Below the pieces are notes generated by a model that had not been told where the DNA came from, ran no database searches, and worked only from the letters and a program-made list of their open reading frames with translations. DNA of 36,240 nucleotides from Armatimonadota bacterium (GTDB lineage Bacteria > Sysuimicrobiota > Sysuimicrobiia > Sysuimicrobiales > Kaftiobacteriaceae): positions 1 through 36,240 of the forward strand of contig JAVHLZ010000024.1 of the NCBI GenBank assembly GCA_031081675.1. Reading direction: 5' to 3'. The position numbers and the translations under genes are program-made. Numbering within the stretch: position 1 is the first letter of the stretch; every line of letters begins with the position of its first letter. This document shows, piece after piece, positions 26,487-33,606 of the stretch.

Positions 26487-27944
26487 TTACCTCTCCCCCT
26501 CCCCGGCCACCGGCGCTGCCTCTGCCAGCACGAGGGGGGCCAGTTCGCCCGCCCGCAGGCAGGCCAGCAGGGCGTCCAGGACCTGGGGGTCGAACTGGGT
26601 GCCCCGGCCGCGCTCCAGTTCCTGGAGGGCCTGGGCCAGCGGCAGGGCGGCCCGGTACGCCCGGGTACTGGTCATGCTCTCCAGGGCGTCGGCGCCGGCC
26701 AGGATGCGGGCCTCCAGGGGGATCTGGTCTCCCCGCAGCCCCAGCGGGTAGCCGGTGCCGTCGAACCGCTCGTGGTGGAACAGCACCGCCTCCACCACCC
26801 GCGGCGGAAAGTCGGCCATGGCCAGGATCTTGGCGCCCATGAGGGTGTGGGTCTTCATCCAGTCATATTCCTCGGGCGTGAGCTCCGTAGGCTTGCGCAG
26901 GATGGCGTCGCCGATGCCGATCTTGCCGATGTCGTGGAGCAGCGCGGCGATCTTCAGGTCCTCCAGCCGGTCGGCGGGCAGGCCCAGCCGGGCCCCCATG
27001 GCCACCGCGTACTGGGCCAGCCGGTCCGAGTGGCCCCGGGTGGGCTGGTCCCGCAGGTCCACGGTGGCGGCCAGGGCGTAGACGGTCTTCCAGTAGGACC
27101 GCCGCAGCCGGTGGAACAGGCGGATGTTCTCGATGGCGATGGCTCCCTGGGCGGCGATGACCCGCAGGATGTCCCTGTCCACCGCGCCAAACGGCTCGGA
27201 CCGGGAGGCGGTGAGGATGCCGACCACGCTTCCGGCCACCTGCAGGGGCGCCGACAGGGTGCGGCCGTCGTCATCGGGGGCAGGCGCCGCCGCGGCCAGC
27301 AGGTCCTCGGCGGACAGGCGTACCGAGGACGACGCGGCGCCGTCGCCCTGCACGGTGGTCGGGCCGGCGGGGCCGGCGGTGGAGGTGGTGACCAGCACCT
27401 CCGAGCCGCCGTCTTCCAGGCACACCAGGGAGACCGCATCGGCCTCCAGCTCGTGCAGGACGGTCTCGGTGATGACCCGGAACAGGCGCGCTGGCTCCAC
27501 GTCGCCCGGCCGGGCGCTGCGGAGGTCCAGCAGGGGCTGCAGCGCCCGCAGCCGCGCGTTGCGCCGGAAGTACAGGCCCTTGCGCAGGCCCTCTTCCACC
27601 GTCCGCCGGAGGTCGTCGGGGGTGAACGGCTTCATCAGGAAACCGCTCACGCCCAGCTTGACCGTCTCCAGCAGGCTGTCCAACTCGCTGAAGCCGGTCA
27701 TGACCACCACCGAGACTTCCGGGTGATCGGCCACGATCCGCCGGGCGGCGTCCAGCCCGCTCATGCCCGGCATGCGGATGTCGGTGAGCAGCAGGTCGGG
27801 AGGGTCGTCCCGGGCGGCCTCCACCGCCGCTGGGCCGTCGGCCACCGCGCGGACGCGGTAGGTCCGCCCGAGGACGCGCGCGCAGAGGTCGCGGATCGCG
27901 TCCTCATCGTCCACCACCAGGATGCTGGCCGGCTGCGCGTCCAT
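26487..27944 (-). CDS. REC-GAF-HD-GYP response regulator (c-di-GMP phosphodiesterase-type)
   Basis: A 485-aa response regulator: receiver domain (1-120; phospho-acceptor D55 in LLLTDIRMPGMSG, K in MKPFTPDDL), a GAF-like domain (about 150-285), and a C-terminal HD-GYP domain (about 300-470). HD-GYP residues are intact: HDIGKIGIG, HTLMGAKIL, and HHERFDGTGYP with the GYP motif, so it probably hydrolyses c-di-GMP. Its receiver shares the string IRDLCARVL with the stand-alone receiver at 33164-33559, which hints at shared phosphorylation. The ATG has GGAGGTGG upstream and an exact sigma-54 promoter ~25 nt before that. rpoN follows directly. Confidence 0.93.
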   Translation of the reverse strand: MDAQPASILVVDDEDAIRDLCARVLGRTYRVRAVADGPAAVEAARDDPPDLLLTDIRMPGMSGLDAARRIVADHPEVSVVVMTGFSELDSLLETVKLGVSGFLMKPFTPDDLRRTVEEGLRKGLYFRRNARLRALQPLLDLRSARPGDVEPARLFRVITETVLHELEADAVSLVCLEDGGSEVLVTTSTAGPAGPTTVQGDGAASSSVRLSAEDLLAAAAPAPDDDGRTLSAPLQVAGSVVGILTASRSEPFGAVDRDILRVIAAQGAIAIENIRLFHRLRRSYWKTVYALAATVDLRDQPTRGHSDRLAQYAVAMGARLGLPADRLEDLKIAALLHDIGKIGIGDAILRKPTELTPEEYDWMKTHTLMGAKILAMADFPPRVVEAVLFHHERFDGTGYPLGLRGDQIPLEARILAGADALESMTSTRAYRAALPLAQALQELERGRGTQFDPQVLDALLACLRAGELAPLVLAEAAPVAGEGER

Positions 27945-27980
27945 CGCCCACCTCCGCCCGTCCGGGGGGAGGACACCGGA

Positions 27981-27995
27981 GCAATTTTCGTGCCA
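27981..27995 (-). promoter_or_regulatory. Sigma-54 promoter of the HD-GYP-rpoN genes
   Basis: Minus strand TGGCACG-AAAA-TTGCT is an exact -24/-12 match. Transcription would begin near 27969, ~25 nt before the ATG at 27944. rpoN is the next gene, so sigma-54 may activate its own synthesis. Confidence 0.85.
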
Positions 27996-28033
27996 CGGCG
28001 TGCCGCCCCCTGCGGCCGGTTCGGATGGGCAGG

Positions 28034-29413
28034 TCAGCCGGCTTCGGCGCTCAGGTGGTGGTCGCGGATCTTGCTGTCCAGGACGGCGCGATCGATCTCC
28101 AGGACCCGGGCGGCCTCATCGAGATTCCACCCCGTCATCTTCAGAACGGCGTGGATGTGGCGCCGCTCGGCCTCGGCCAGGGACAGCGCGCGGGGGAAGC
28201 GGGTGCCGTGCTGGGACTGCTCGTCCAGCCAGATGTCATCGGCTCCGATGACCTCGCTGGTGGCCAGGATGACCACCCGCTGGATGGTGTACTCCAGCTC
28301 CCGGACGTTGCCCGGCCAGTCGTGGTCCCGCAGTTTCTTGAGGGCTGCCGGGGTGAACCCCTTGATCCGCTTGCCGAAGGCCACGGCGTACTTGTTGAGG
28401 AAGTGGTAGGCCAGGGGCTGGATGTCCTCCCGGCGCTCCCGCAGAGGAGGCAGCTCGATGGGCATCACCGCCAGCCGGTAGTACAGGTCCTCCCGGAACT
28501 GCCCCTCGGCAATGGCCTTCCGCAGGTCCTTGTTGGTGGCGGCGATGACCCGGGCGTTCACGTCAATGGGGCGACTCCCCCCCACCCGCTCGATCACCCG
28601 CTCCTGCAGGACGCGCAGCAACTTCACCTGCATCGCCGGGCTCATGTCGCCGATTTCGTCGAGGAAAATGGTGCCGTCCTGCGCGCGCTCGAAGCGCCCG
28701 ATCCGGCTGCTCACAGCGCTGGTGAATGCGCCCTTCTCGTGCCCGAACAGCTCGGTCTCCAACAACGTCTCGGGGATCGCGCCGCAGTTGACCACCACGA
28801 AGGGCCCGTGGGCCCGCGGGCTCTGCGAGTGGATGGACCGGGCCAGCAGTTCCTTGCCGGTGCCCGTTTCCCCATAGATGAGGACGGTGGCATCGGTGGG
28901 CGCCACCGCCGCCGCCAGCCGGAGGACTTCCCGCATGCGCGGGGAGTTGCCCACGATGCCCTCGAACTTGAAGGTGCGGACCAGCTCCTGCTGGAGGGCA
29001 CGGTTCTGCCGCAGGAGGCGGGCGCGCTCCAGGGCCTTGTGCACCACGATCATGAGTTCCTCGGGCCGGAAGGGCTTGGCCACATAGTGGTAGGCGCCCA
29101 GCTTGATGGCCTGGATGGCGGTATCGATGGTGGAAAACGCCGTGATGACGATGACCAGGGCTTCGGGGTCGTGCTCCATCATCGCCCGCAGGACGCTCAT
29201 GCCATCGATCTTGGGCAATTTGAGGTCCAGCACGACGAGGTCGAAGCGGCCGGACCGGAACCGGTCCAGCCCCTCCTGGCCGTCCACGGCGGTCTCCACC
29301 GAATAGCCCTCGTCCCGCAGGATCTTGGCCAGCAGGGTCCGCAGGTGCTCCTCGTCGTCAACGACGAGGATGGAGATGTCGGGGGGCTGCGAGGAGTCGG
29401 CGGCGAGCGTCAT
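28034..29413 (-). CDS. NtrC-family sigma-54-dependent response regulator
   Basis: A 459-aa activator: receiver (about 14-125; D63 in [14 protein letters not shown] in KPFRPEEL), AAA+ domain (about 150-385) with Walker A GETGTGKE, the sigma-54-contacting loop GAFTSA (consensus GAFTGA), Walker [12 protein letters not shown] and R-finger region FREDLYYRL, then a Fis-type HTH ([26 protein letters not shown]...). It opens sigma-54 promoters by ATP hydrolysis and is the likely activator of the five -24/-12 sites here. No cognate kinase is adjacent; the histidine kinase at 31215 is the nearest. The ATG is preceded by TATAAT at only 8 nt and has no clear Shine-Dalgarno, so the mRNA may be leaderless. 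Confidence 0.95.
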   Translation of the reverse strand: MTLAADSSQPPDISILVVDDEEHLRTLLAKILRDEGYSVETAVDGQEGLDRFRSGRFDLVVLDLKLPKIDGMSVLRAMMEHDPEALVIVITAFSTIDTAIQAIKLGAYHYVAKPFRPEELMIVVHKALERARLLRQNRALQQELVRTFKFEGIVGNSPRMREVLRLAAAVAPTDATVLIYGETGTGKELLARSIHSQSPRAHGPFVVVNCGAIPETLLETELFGHEKGAFTSAVSSRIGRFERAQDGTIFLDEIGDMSPAMQVKLLRVLQERVIERVGGSRPIDVNARVIAATNKDLRKAIAEGQFREDLYYRLAVMPIELPPLRERREDIQPLAYHFLNKYAVAFGKRIKGFTPAALKKLRDHDWPGNVRELEYTIQRVVILATSEVIGADDIWLDEQSQHGTRFPRALSLAEAERRHIHAVLKMTGWNLDEAARVLEIDRAVLDSKIRDHHLSAEAG

Positions 29414-29421
29414 CCGGGGCC

Positions 29422-29427
29422 ATTATA
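29422..29427 (-). promoter_or_regulatory. TATAAT -10 box, near-leaderless ntrC-type mRNA
   Basis: Minus strand GAGGTATAAT is followed by 8 nt and the ATG at 29413, so transcription would start about 2 nt before the start codon. No -35 match is seen. GC-rich hairpins at 29467-29479 and 29480-29492 lie upstream and may end the flaG transcript. Confidence 0.5.
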
Positions 29428-29574
29428 CCTCGGCCCCGCGCGCCCTAGACGCCGCACGACAGACGTCCCCGCCGCGGGGGCCGGCGCGGCCGGCGTCGCA
29501 GCGTCCCCCCTGAGGTTCGCCTGCACCCGATTCCGCGCCGGGTCCGCCGGCGGCGGGGACTGGGCGTTCGACGT

Positions 29575-29898
29575 CTACCGGTGGCCGCGTCCCGGGGAGC
29601 GCATCAGCGCCGCCGGGGGAACGTCCCGCACCGGATGTCCGGTGCGCGGGTCGCGCACCCGGATGACGGGCTGGCGGGTGGCCTCGTCCACCTCGAGGGT
29701 GATCGCCAGGACACCCGCGCGGTCCGCGCGTGCGGCGCCGGGGGCGGCCTCCCCCGGGTCCTCTGCCCTGCCGGGAAGGCGGCCGGTCAGCGCCCGGCGC
29801 GCCCGCTCCATCAGGGCCACCAGCTCCGCGGGGACATCCGGCCCGACTCCGGTTGTGGCCGACGCCCCGGCGTGCGCGGACGGTGTGTCCGGTGCCAT
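29575..29898 (-). CDS. FlaG-like protein
   Basis: A 107-aa protein with a variable Ala/Pro-rich N-terminus and a conserved C-terminal ~45 residues: LAITLEVDEATRQPVIRVRDPRTGHPVRDVPPAALM matches the FlaG pattern (F-x-V-x-E-x-T-x-x-x-x-V-x-V-x-D-x-x-T-G-E-V-I-R-x-I-P). FlaG genes usually lie in flagellar operons and affect filament length. I chose the ATG at 29898 with GAGG 8 nt upstream; an ATG two codons earlier is too close to it. It begins 10 nt after the FlgN-like gene and shares its sigma-54 promoter. Confidence 0.75.
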   Translation of the reverse strand: MAPDTPSAHAGASATTGVGPDVPAELVALMERARRALTGRLPGRAEDPGEAAPGAARADRAGVLAITLEVDEATRQPVIRVRDPRTGHPVRDVPPAALMRSPGRGHR

Positions 29899-29908
29899 CA
29901 CCATCGCC

Positions 29909-30265
29909 TCAATTCAGCCGGGCAGACCGGGCGGCGCGGTCCGGGGATGGCACCAGGTGGCTCAGCCATGCTCCCTGACCCGCCCGCTCCACCTCGGCCA
30001 GAAGGCGCACCAGGGCCCCCATCTCCCGCCGCAGCCGGGATGCTCCGGGCCCGCCGGTTCCGACGCCAGCCAGCCGGCTGCGCTGGCGCTCCAGGTCCCG
30101 CACGGCCACGATGCACGCCGCCTCGGCCACCGCCAGGTCGGCCGCTTCCGCGTACTTCCCCTGGCGCAGAAGCAGGTGGCGCTGGCGCGCCAGGCGCACC
30201 AGCTCCCGGTGTACGGCCACCTCCTGCTCCAGAATCCTTCGCAGATCGTCGCTTCCTGTCGCCAC
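29909..30265 (-). CDS. FlgN-like helical protein (putative flagellar chaperone)
   Basis: A 118-aa almost all-helical protein: LRRILEQEVAVHRELVRLARQR, then a KYAEAADLAVAEAACIVAVRDLERQRSRL hairpin. This layout is typical of FlgN, the export chaperone for hook-associated proteins FlgK/FlgL; sequence similarity is weak, so other helical proteins are possible. The GTG at 30265 is preceded by GGGGTG. The frame stays open further upstream, but the sigma-54 promoter at 30316-30330 places the transcript start near 30304 and excludes most of that extension. It is followed by the FlaG-like gene. Confidence 0.6.
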   Translation of the reverse strand: MATGSDDLRRILEQEVAVHRELVRLARQRHLLLRQGKYAEAADLAVAEAACIVAVRDLERQRSRLAGVGTGGPGASRLRREMGALVRLLAEVERAGQGAWLSHLVPSPDRAARSARLN

Positions 30266-30315
30266 AGCGCACCCCGATTGATCGCCCCGCGGGAGATGCC
30301 CCGCCGGCACTGGAA

Positions 30316-30330
30316 GCAACCGCTGTGCCA
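30316..30330 (-). promoter_or_regulatory. Sigma-54 promoter of the FlgN-like/FlaG-like genes
   Basis: Minus strand TGGCAC-AGCGG-TTGCT matches the -24/-12 consensus with correct spacing. Start near 30304, ~39 nt before the GTG at 30265. The palindrome TGTC-G-GACA at 30341-30349 lies 11 bp upstream. Confidence 0.8.
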
Positions 30331-30467
30331 CAGGGTGGTCTGTCGGACACTTAACTTTGTGGACCCGGTGACGATACACCAGTATGGGGAGTAGCCCGAA
30401 CACTCCAGGGCGTCGCCGCGACGTCCAAACAATGGTACGAACGCCGACGGCGGCGCGGCGGAGCCGA

Positions 30468-30496
30468 TTGACAGTGGTGGGAGGCTGTGGTACAGT
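30468..30496 (+). promoter_or_regulatory. Sigma-70 promoter of GATWE peptide 1
   Basis: A perfect TTGACA (30468-30473), a 17-nt spacer and TACAGT (30491-30496). The start would be near 30503, giving a ~97-nt leader. Confidence 0.75.
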
Positions 30497-30504
30497 CAGC
30501 GCGC

Positions 30505-30595
30505 CGTCTGCCGGAGACCGGGTTCATCCGTGCGTGCTGGCCTCGATGTGTCAGCCCGGCGCGGACCCGCGTCTATCCTCAGACGTAGGGGAGTG
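30505..30595 (+). other. Foldable leader RNA of GATWE peptide 1
   Basis: Three nested stems are possible: CGTCTG (30505-30510) with CAGACG (30580-30585); CGGGTTC (30519-30525) with GGACCCG (30563-30569, one G-U); and GCTGG (30536-30540) with TCAGC (30551-30555). The outer stem ends just before the AGGGGAG ribosome site, so folding could influence translation. It matches no riboswitch class that I know. Confidence 0.4.
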
Positions 30596-30599
30596 AGCC

Positions 30600-30743
30600 A
30601 TGAAGAAGGTCCTGGCTGCGATTGTGTTCCTGCTCCTGATGGCCGTCGGCACCTCCGTGTCGTGGGGAGGCGCCACCTGGGAGGGCGCCACGTGGGAGGG
30701 CGCGACCTGGGAAGGGTTTGACGCCTTCGGCGTGTGGGAGTAG
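30600..30743 (+). CDS. Secreted GATWE-repeat peptide 1 (47 aa)
   Basis: A tiny gene encoding 47 aa. Residues 1-21 form a textbook signal peptide (MKKVLAAIVFLLLMAVGTSVS), with Ser at -3/-1 of a site before WGG. The mature ~26-residue part is three tandem GATWE units (GATWEGATWEGATWE) followed by GFDAFGVWE. It holds five Trp, four Glu and no Lys, Arg or Cys. The ATG has GGGGAG 7 nt upstream and a sigma-70 promoter about 100 nt before it; an intrinsic terminator follows. A paralogue with the same signal/repeat/GVWE plan lies 218 nt downstream. I do not recognise the family. Trp-containing five-residue repeats occur at the C-termini of some S8 peptidases, but no peptidase domain is here. Secretion is well supported; function is unknown. 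Confidence 0.85.
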   Translation: MKKVLAAIVFLLLMAVGTSVSWGGATWEGATWEGATWEGFDAFGVWE

Positions 30744-30770
30744 GCGCCGGCGGCATCCGGCCGGTGGTGC

Positions 30771-30825
30771 GGCGGGGGAAGGCAGCTTCCCCCGCCGTTG
30801 CTTTTGGGGGCTTTTGGCCCCCCCA
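30771..30825 (+). terminator. Intrinsic terminator after GATWE peptide 1
   Basis: GGCGGGGGAA (30771-30780) pairs perfectly with 30787-30796 around a 6-nt loop, followed by TTTT at 30802-30805. A second hairpin, GGGGGC/GCCCCC (from 30806), follows immediately and overlaps a second TTTT. Together they should insulate the second peptide gene. Confidence 0.75.
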
Positions 30826-30858
30826 CCTGGGGCATAAGCCTCTGCGGGCGAGGCCGGG

Positions 30859-30895
30859 GCGTCCCCCACACAGAGATTCGCTCCAGCGGGGACGC
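30859..30895. promoter_or_regulatory. Inverted repeat just upstream of sigma-54 promoter
   Basis: GCGTCCCC (30859-30866) and GGGGACGC (30888-30895) form a perfect 8-bp inverted repeat with a 21-nt interval, ending 2 nt before the -24 element. It may be an activator-binding element or a hairpin; CACAG/CTGTG (30869-30873, 30895-30899) could pair across it. Confidence 0.35.
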
Positions 30896-30897
30896 TG

Positions 30898-30912
30898 TGG
30901 CACGGAAATTGC
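30898..30912 (+). promoter_or_regulatory. Sigma-54 promoter of GATWE peptide 2 and kinase
   Basis: Plus strand TGGCACG-GAAA-TTGCT is an exact -24/-12 match. Start near 30924, ~38 nt before the ATG at 30962. The kinase and receiver genes follow on the same strand without an obvious terminator. Confidence 0.85.
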
Positions 30913-30961
30913 TCCATCTAGGCCAGCAGAAGGAGTTCCGCCCGATGGGGAGGGAGAGAAG

Positions 30962-31111
30962 ATGCGCAGGTGGATCGTGGCTGTCCTGATGGCCGTGGCG
31001 GTCGTGTGCGCCGCCTCGTCGGTGTCCTGGGGGCGGGGAGCCACCTGGGAGGGAGCGACCTGGGAAGGTGCCACCTGGAAGTCGGGAGCGTCCGTCGGGG
31101 TGTGGGAGTAG
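30962..31111 (+). CDS. Secreted GATWE-repeat peptide 2 (49 aa)
   Basis: A 49-aa paralogue of peptide 1. The signal peptide is MRRWIVAVLMAVAVVCAASS, with the same SVSWG junction. The mature part is WGRGATWEGATWEGATWK, then SGASVGVWE, so the three-repeat core and the GVWE end are conserved while the residues between them differ. Codons of the repeats differ from those of peptide 1, which argues for selection on the protein. AGGGAG lies 8 nt before the ATG. An open frame extends upstream to 30734 but contains the terminator and promoter elements, so I reject it. Expression is from a sigma-54 promoter, unlike peptide 1. The histidine kinase starts 103 nt downstream. Signal, structural or RiPP-like roles are all possible. 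Confidence 0.85.
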   Translation: MRRWIVAVLMAVAVVCAASSVSWGRGATWEGATWEGATWKSGASVGVWE

Positions 31112-31214
31112 TCGGCCAGACCCTGCCGAAGGTCGTCACGGTCACGCAGGCCAGCCCGGCGCCCGCCTCAGGTCGGCGGGCCCGGGCTGAGCCGCGTCTG
31201 GCTGGAGCCGGCCG

Positions 31215-33167
31215 ATGAGACATCTGCCTGTGCCGGCGCGCCTGTACGTCGGGGGGGTGATCGCCGCCGGGGCCGCCCTGGCCCTGGTCGTCCCCCGGCT
31301 GCCGGGAGCCGCCCCGCGCCTGGATCCCGCATTCGGCATCTTCGTGGTGGCGGCGCTGCTCACGCAACTGGTGGGCGTGCGCGTCATCATGCCGGGCCGG
31401 GAGGGGATGGCCTGGTCGCTGATCGACGCCGTCATCGTCGCCACCATCCTGCTGTTCCCTCCCGGCAACATCGTGGTCCTGGTCCTGATCACGTTCACCG
31501 CCTACTGGATCAAGCGGCGGGAACTGCCCTGGTACCAGGGGGCATTCAACATCGCCCAGCACGTCCTGTCGGTGTGCGCCGCGGAGGCGGTGTGGCTGCT
31601 GGCGCGCCCCGCCGACGGCGGCGGCGCGCTGGCCCTGCGCTGGTACGCGGGGGCGTTTGCGGCCGGCGGGACGTTCTACCTGGTCAACGGTGCCCTGGTC
31701 ACCCTGGCCATCGCCCTGGCTGCCGGCCGCCCGCCGCTGCAGGTGGGGGTGATCTCCCGCCACAGCTTCTACCGGGAGATGGTCCTGGTCTGGATGGGCG
31801 CCGTGGTGGCCGACTTCTGGCTGGTCAATCCGTGGCGGACCGTCCTGCTGGCCCTCCCCCTGGCGGGCCTGTCCAAGATGCTGCGGATCCAGATCGAGGA
31901 CGCCGAGCGCATCCGCCGCAGCCAGCAGGATGCGGAAGCCCGCGCCCAGCAGCTGGCCAGCCTCAACGAGCTGGCCCAGGCCCTCACCAGCAGCCTGGAC
32001 CTGGACCAGGTCTACCAGGCCCTGTACGCCCAGGTCCGCAAGATTCCCGGAGTGGACGTCGTCGGCGTCGGGGTGCTGGACGCCGCCACCCAGCGCCTGG
32101 AGTTCGGGCTGTGGCGCACCGCGGATCGCGCCTTCTCCCCCTACAGCCGCAGCGCCGCCGACTCGCCGTTCCGCGAGCTGCTCGCGATCCGCGGACCGCA
32201 GGTCTACCGTCGGCCTGAGGACGAGGACCGGATCCGCCAGCTGGCGTGGTACGGGCCACTGCTGCAGGACGCGGTGGTGGTGGTCATCCCCCTGGCGGTG
32301 GGCGAGCGGGTCGTGGGGCTGGTGATTGTGGGCGCCCGGCAGGACCTGACTCCTCCGGACGTGGACCTGCTGTCCACCATGGCCAGTCAGGCGGCGGTGG
32401 CCATGGAGAAGGCGCAGCTGTTCGCCAACCTGCAGCGGCAGATGGCCATGCTGGAGCAGACCCAGTTCCAGCTCATGCAGTCGGCCAAACTGGCCACCAT
32501 CGGCGAGCTGGCGGCCTTCGTGGCTCACGAGATCAACAACCCCCTGACCAGCGTCCTGGGCTACGCCTCCCTGATCCTCAGCGAGACGCCCCCCGAGGAC
32601 CCCCGCCGGGCCGACCTGGAGGTCATCGAAAAGGAGGCCCTGCGGGCGAGGGCCATCGTGCGGGACCTGCTGGGCTACGCCCGCCAGACCGACGCCGCCA
32701 TGGAGCAGACCCATGTCAACGACGCCATCCAGGCGGTCCTGCCCCTGATCCGCCGGCGGGCCGAGTCCCAGAACGTGCAGATCGCAGCCCGGCTGGACCC
32801 GGACGTCCCTCCCATTCTGGGCGATGTCAACCAGCTCAAGCAGGTCTTCATCAACATCCTCAACAATGCCATCGACGCCATGCCCCACGGCGGCCAGGTG
32901 GAGATCATCACCCGCCAGGTGAGCGGGAACGGCAGCGGTCCCCAGGTGGAGATCACGTTCCAGGACACGGGGGTCGGCATCCCGCCCGAGAAGCTGGACC
33001 GTATCTTCGACCCCTTCTTCACCACCAAGGAGAACGGCAAGGGCACCGGGCTGGGGCTGCCCATCAGCAAGAGGATCGTGGAGCGCCACGGGGGCACCAT
33101 CGCCGTGGACAGCACCCTGGGACAGGGCACGCGGTTCACCATCTACCTGCCGGTGGCCGCGCCGTGA
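31215..33167 (+). CDS. Multi-pass membrane GAF histidine kinase
   Basis: A 650-aa sensor kinase. Residues 1-222 contain about six or seven hydrophobic segments with short loops, a membrane-embedded input region without a large extracellular domain. A short coiled coil (about 222-262), a GAF domain (about 255-400), a HisKA domain with phospho-acceptor H438 (FVAHEINNPLTSVLGY) and an HATPase domain (N box INILNNAIDAM, DTGVGIPPEK, GTGLGLPIS) follow. This input type is compatible with sensing a small, membrane-near ligand, as for peptide-sensing AgrC/ComD kinases, but those have a different kinase family. The ATG has GGAG 8 nt upstream. The stop codon overlaps the receiver gene start (GTGA). Confidence 0.93.
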   Translation: MRHLPVPARLYVGGVIAAGAALALVVPRLPGAAPRLDPAFGIFVVAALLTQLVGVRVIMPGREGMAWSLIDAVIVATILLFPPGNIVVLVLITFTAYWIKRRELPWYQGAFNIAQHVLSVCAAEAVWLLARPADGGGALALRWYAGAFAAGGTFYLVNGALVTLAIALAAGRPPLQVGVISRHSFYREMVLVWMGAVVADFWLVNPWRTVLLALPLAGLSKMLRIQIEDAERIRRSQQDAEARAQQLASLNELAQALTSSLDLDQVYQALYAQVRKIPGVDVVGVGVLDAATQRLEFGLWRTADRAFSPYSRSAADSPFRELLAIRGPQVYRRPEDEDRIRQLAWYGPLLQDAVVVVIPLAVGERVVGLVIVGARQDLTPPDVDLLSTMASQAAVAMEKAQLFANLQRQMAMLEQTQFQLMQSAKLATIGELAAFVAHEINNPLTSVLGYASLILSETPPEDPRRADLEVIEKEALRARAIVRDLLGYARQTDAAMEQTHVNDAIQAVLPLIRRRAESQNVQIAARLDPDVPPILGDVNQLKQVFINILNNAIDAMPHGGQVEIITRQVSGNGSGPQVEITFQDTGVGIPPEKLDRIFDPFFTTKENGKGTGLGLPISKRIVERHGGTIAVDSTLGQGTRFTIYLPVAAP

Positions 33168-33559
33168 CCCAGACCGCCCTCCCGCAGGTGCGCGCCGCCC
33201 GGATCCTCGTCATCGACGACGAGGCCCCCATCCGCGACCTGTGCGCCCGCGTCCTCGCCCGCGCGGGCTACCAAGTGACCAGCGCCGGCAGCGGCGAGGA
33301 AGGCCTGGCCCGCCTGGGCGAGGAACCCGTGGACCTGATCGTCACCGACATCCGCATGCCCGGGCTGTCGGGGCTGGACGTCCTCGAGCGCGCCAAGGCG
33401 GCCTTCCCCGGCGTGCGGGTCATCCTGATCACCGGGTTCGGCACGCCCCAGACCCTGGCCCGGGCCGAGCAGGCGGGAGCCGACCGGATCCTCACCAAGC
33501 CCTTCAATCCCGCCGAGCTGGTGGCGGCGGTGCGCGAGATCCTCGCCCCGGCCGGGTGA
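33164..33559 (+). CDS. Stand-alone receiver-domain response regulator
   Basis: A 131-aa protein made of one receiver domain: acidic pocket DDE near residues 18-20, phospho-acceptor D62 in LIVTDIRMPGLSG, Thr in ILITGFG, Lys in LTKPFNPAEL. There is no output domain. Its GTG start overlaps the kinase stop codon, so it is surely its partner. It resembles the receiver of the HD-GYP regulator (IRDLCARVL and TDIRMPG-SGLD shared). It may relay phosphate or act by protein contact, in CheY/Spo0F style. Confidence 0.93.
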   Translation: MTQTALPQVRAARILVIDDEAPIRDLCARVLARAGYQVTSAGSGEEGLARLGEEPVDLIVTDIRMPGLSGLDVLERAKAAFPGVRVILITGFGTPQTLARAEQAGADRILTKPFNPAELVAAVREILAPAG

Positions 33560-33606
33560 GCGTCCCCGCCCCGGACACCCCCACCCGACTGTAGTACCAT
33601 GGAGGC

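Larger units (their letters stand above)
30266..30599. other. Divergent 334-nt regulatory region
   Basis: No gene is seen here. It holds a sigma-54 promoter for the minus-strand FlgN-like gene (30316-30330), a TGTC-G-GACA palindrome 11 bp upstream of it (30341-30349), a sigma-70 promoter for the plus-strand GATWE peptide 1 (30468-30496), and a foldable ~90-nt leader (30505-30595). Confidence 0.7.

Noticed and set aside
30734-30961. In-frame upstream extension of GATWE peptide 2 giving a 125-aa protein
   Set aside because: The extension includes the terminator hairpins and the sigma-54 promoter and has no ribosome site, while 30962 starts a perfect signal peptide with AGGGAG upstream.
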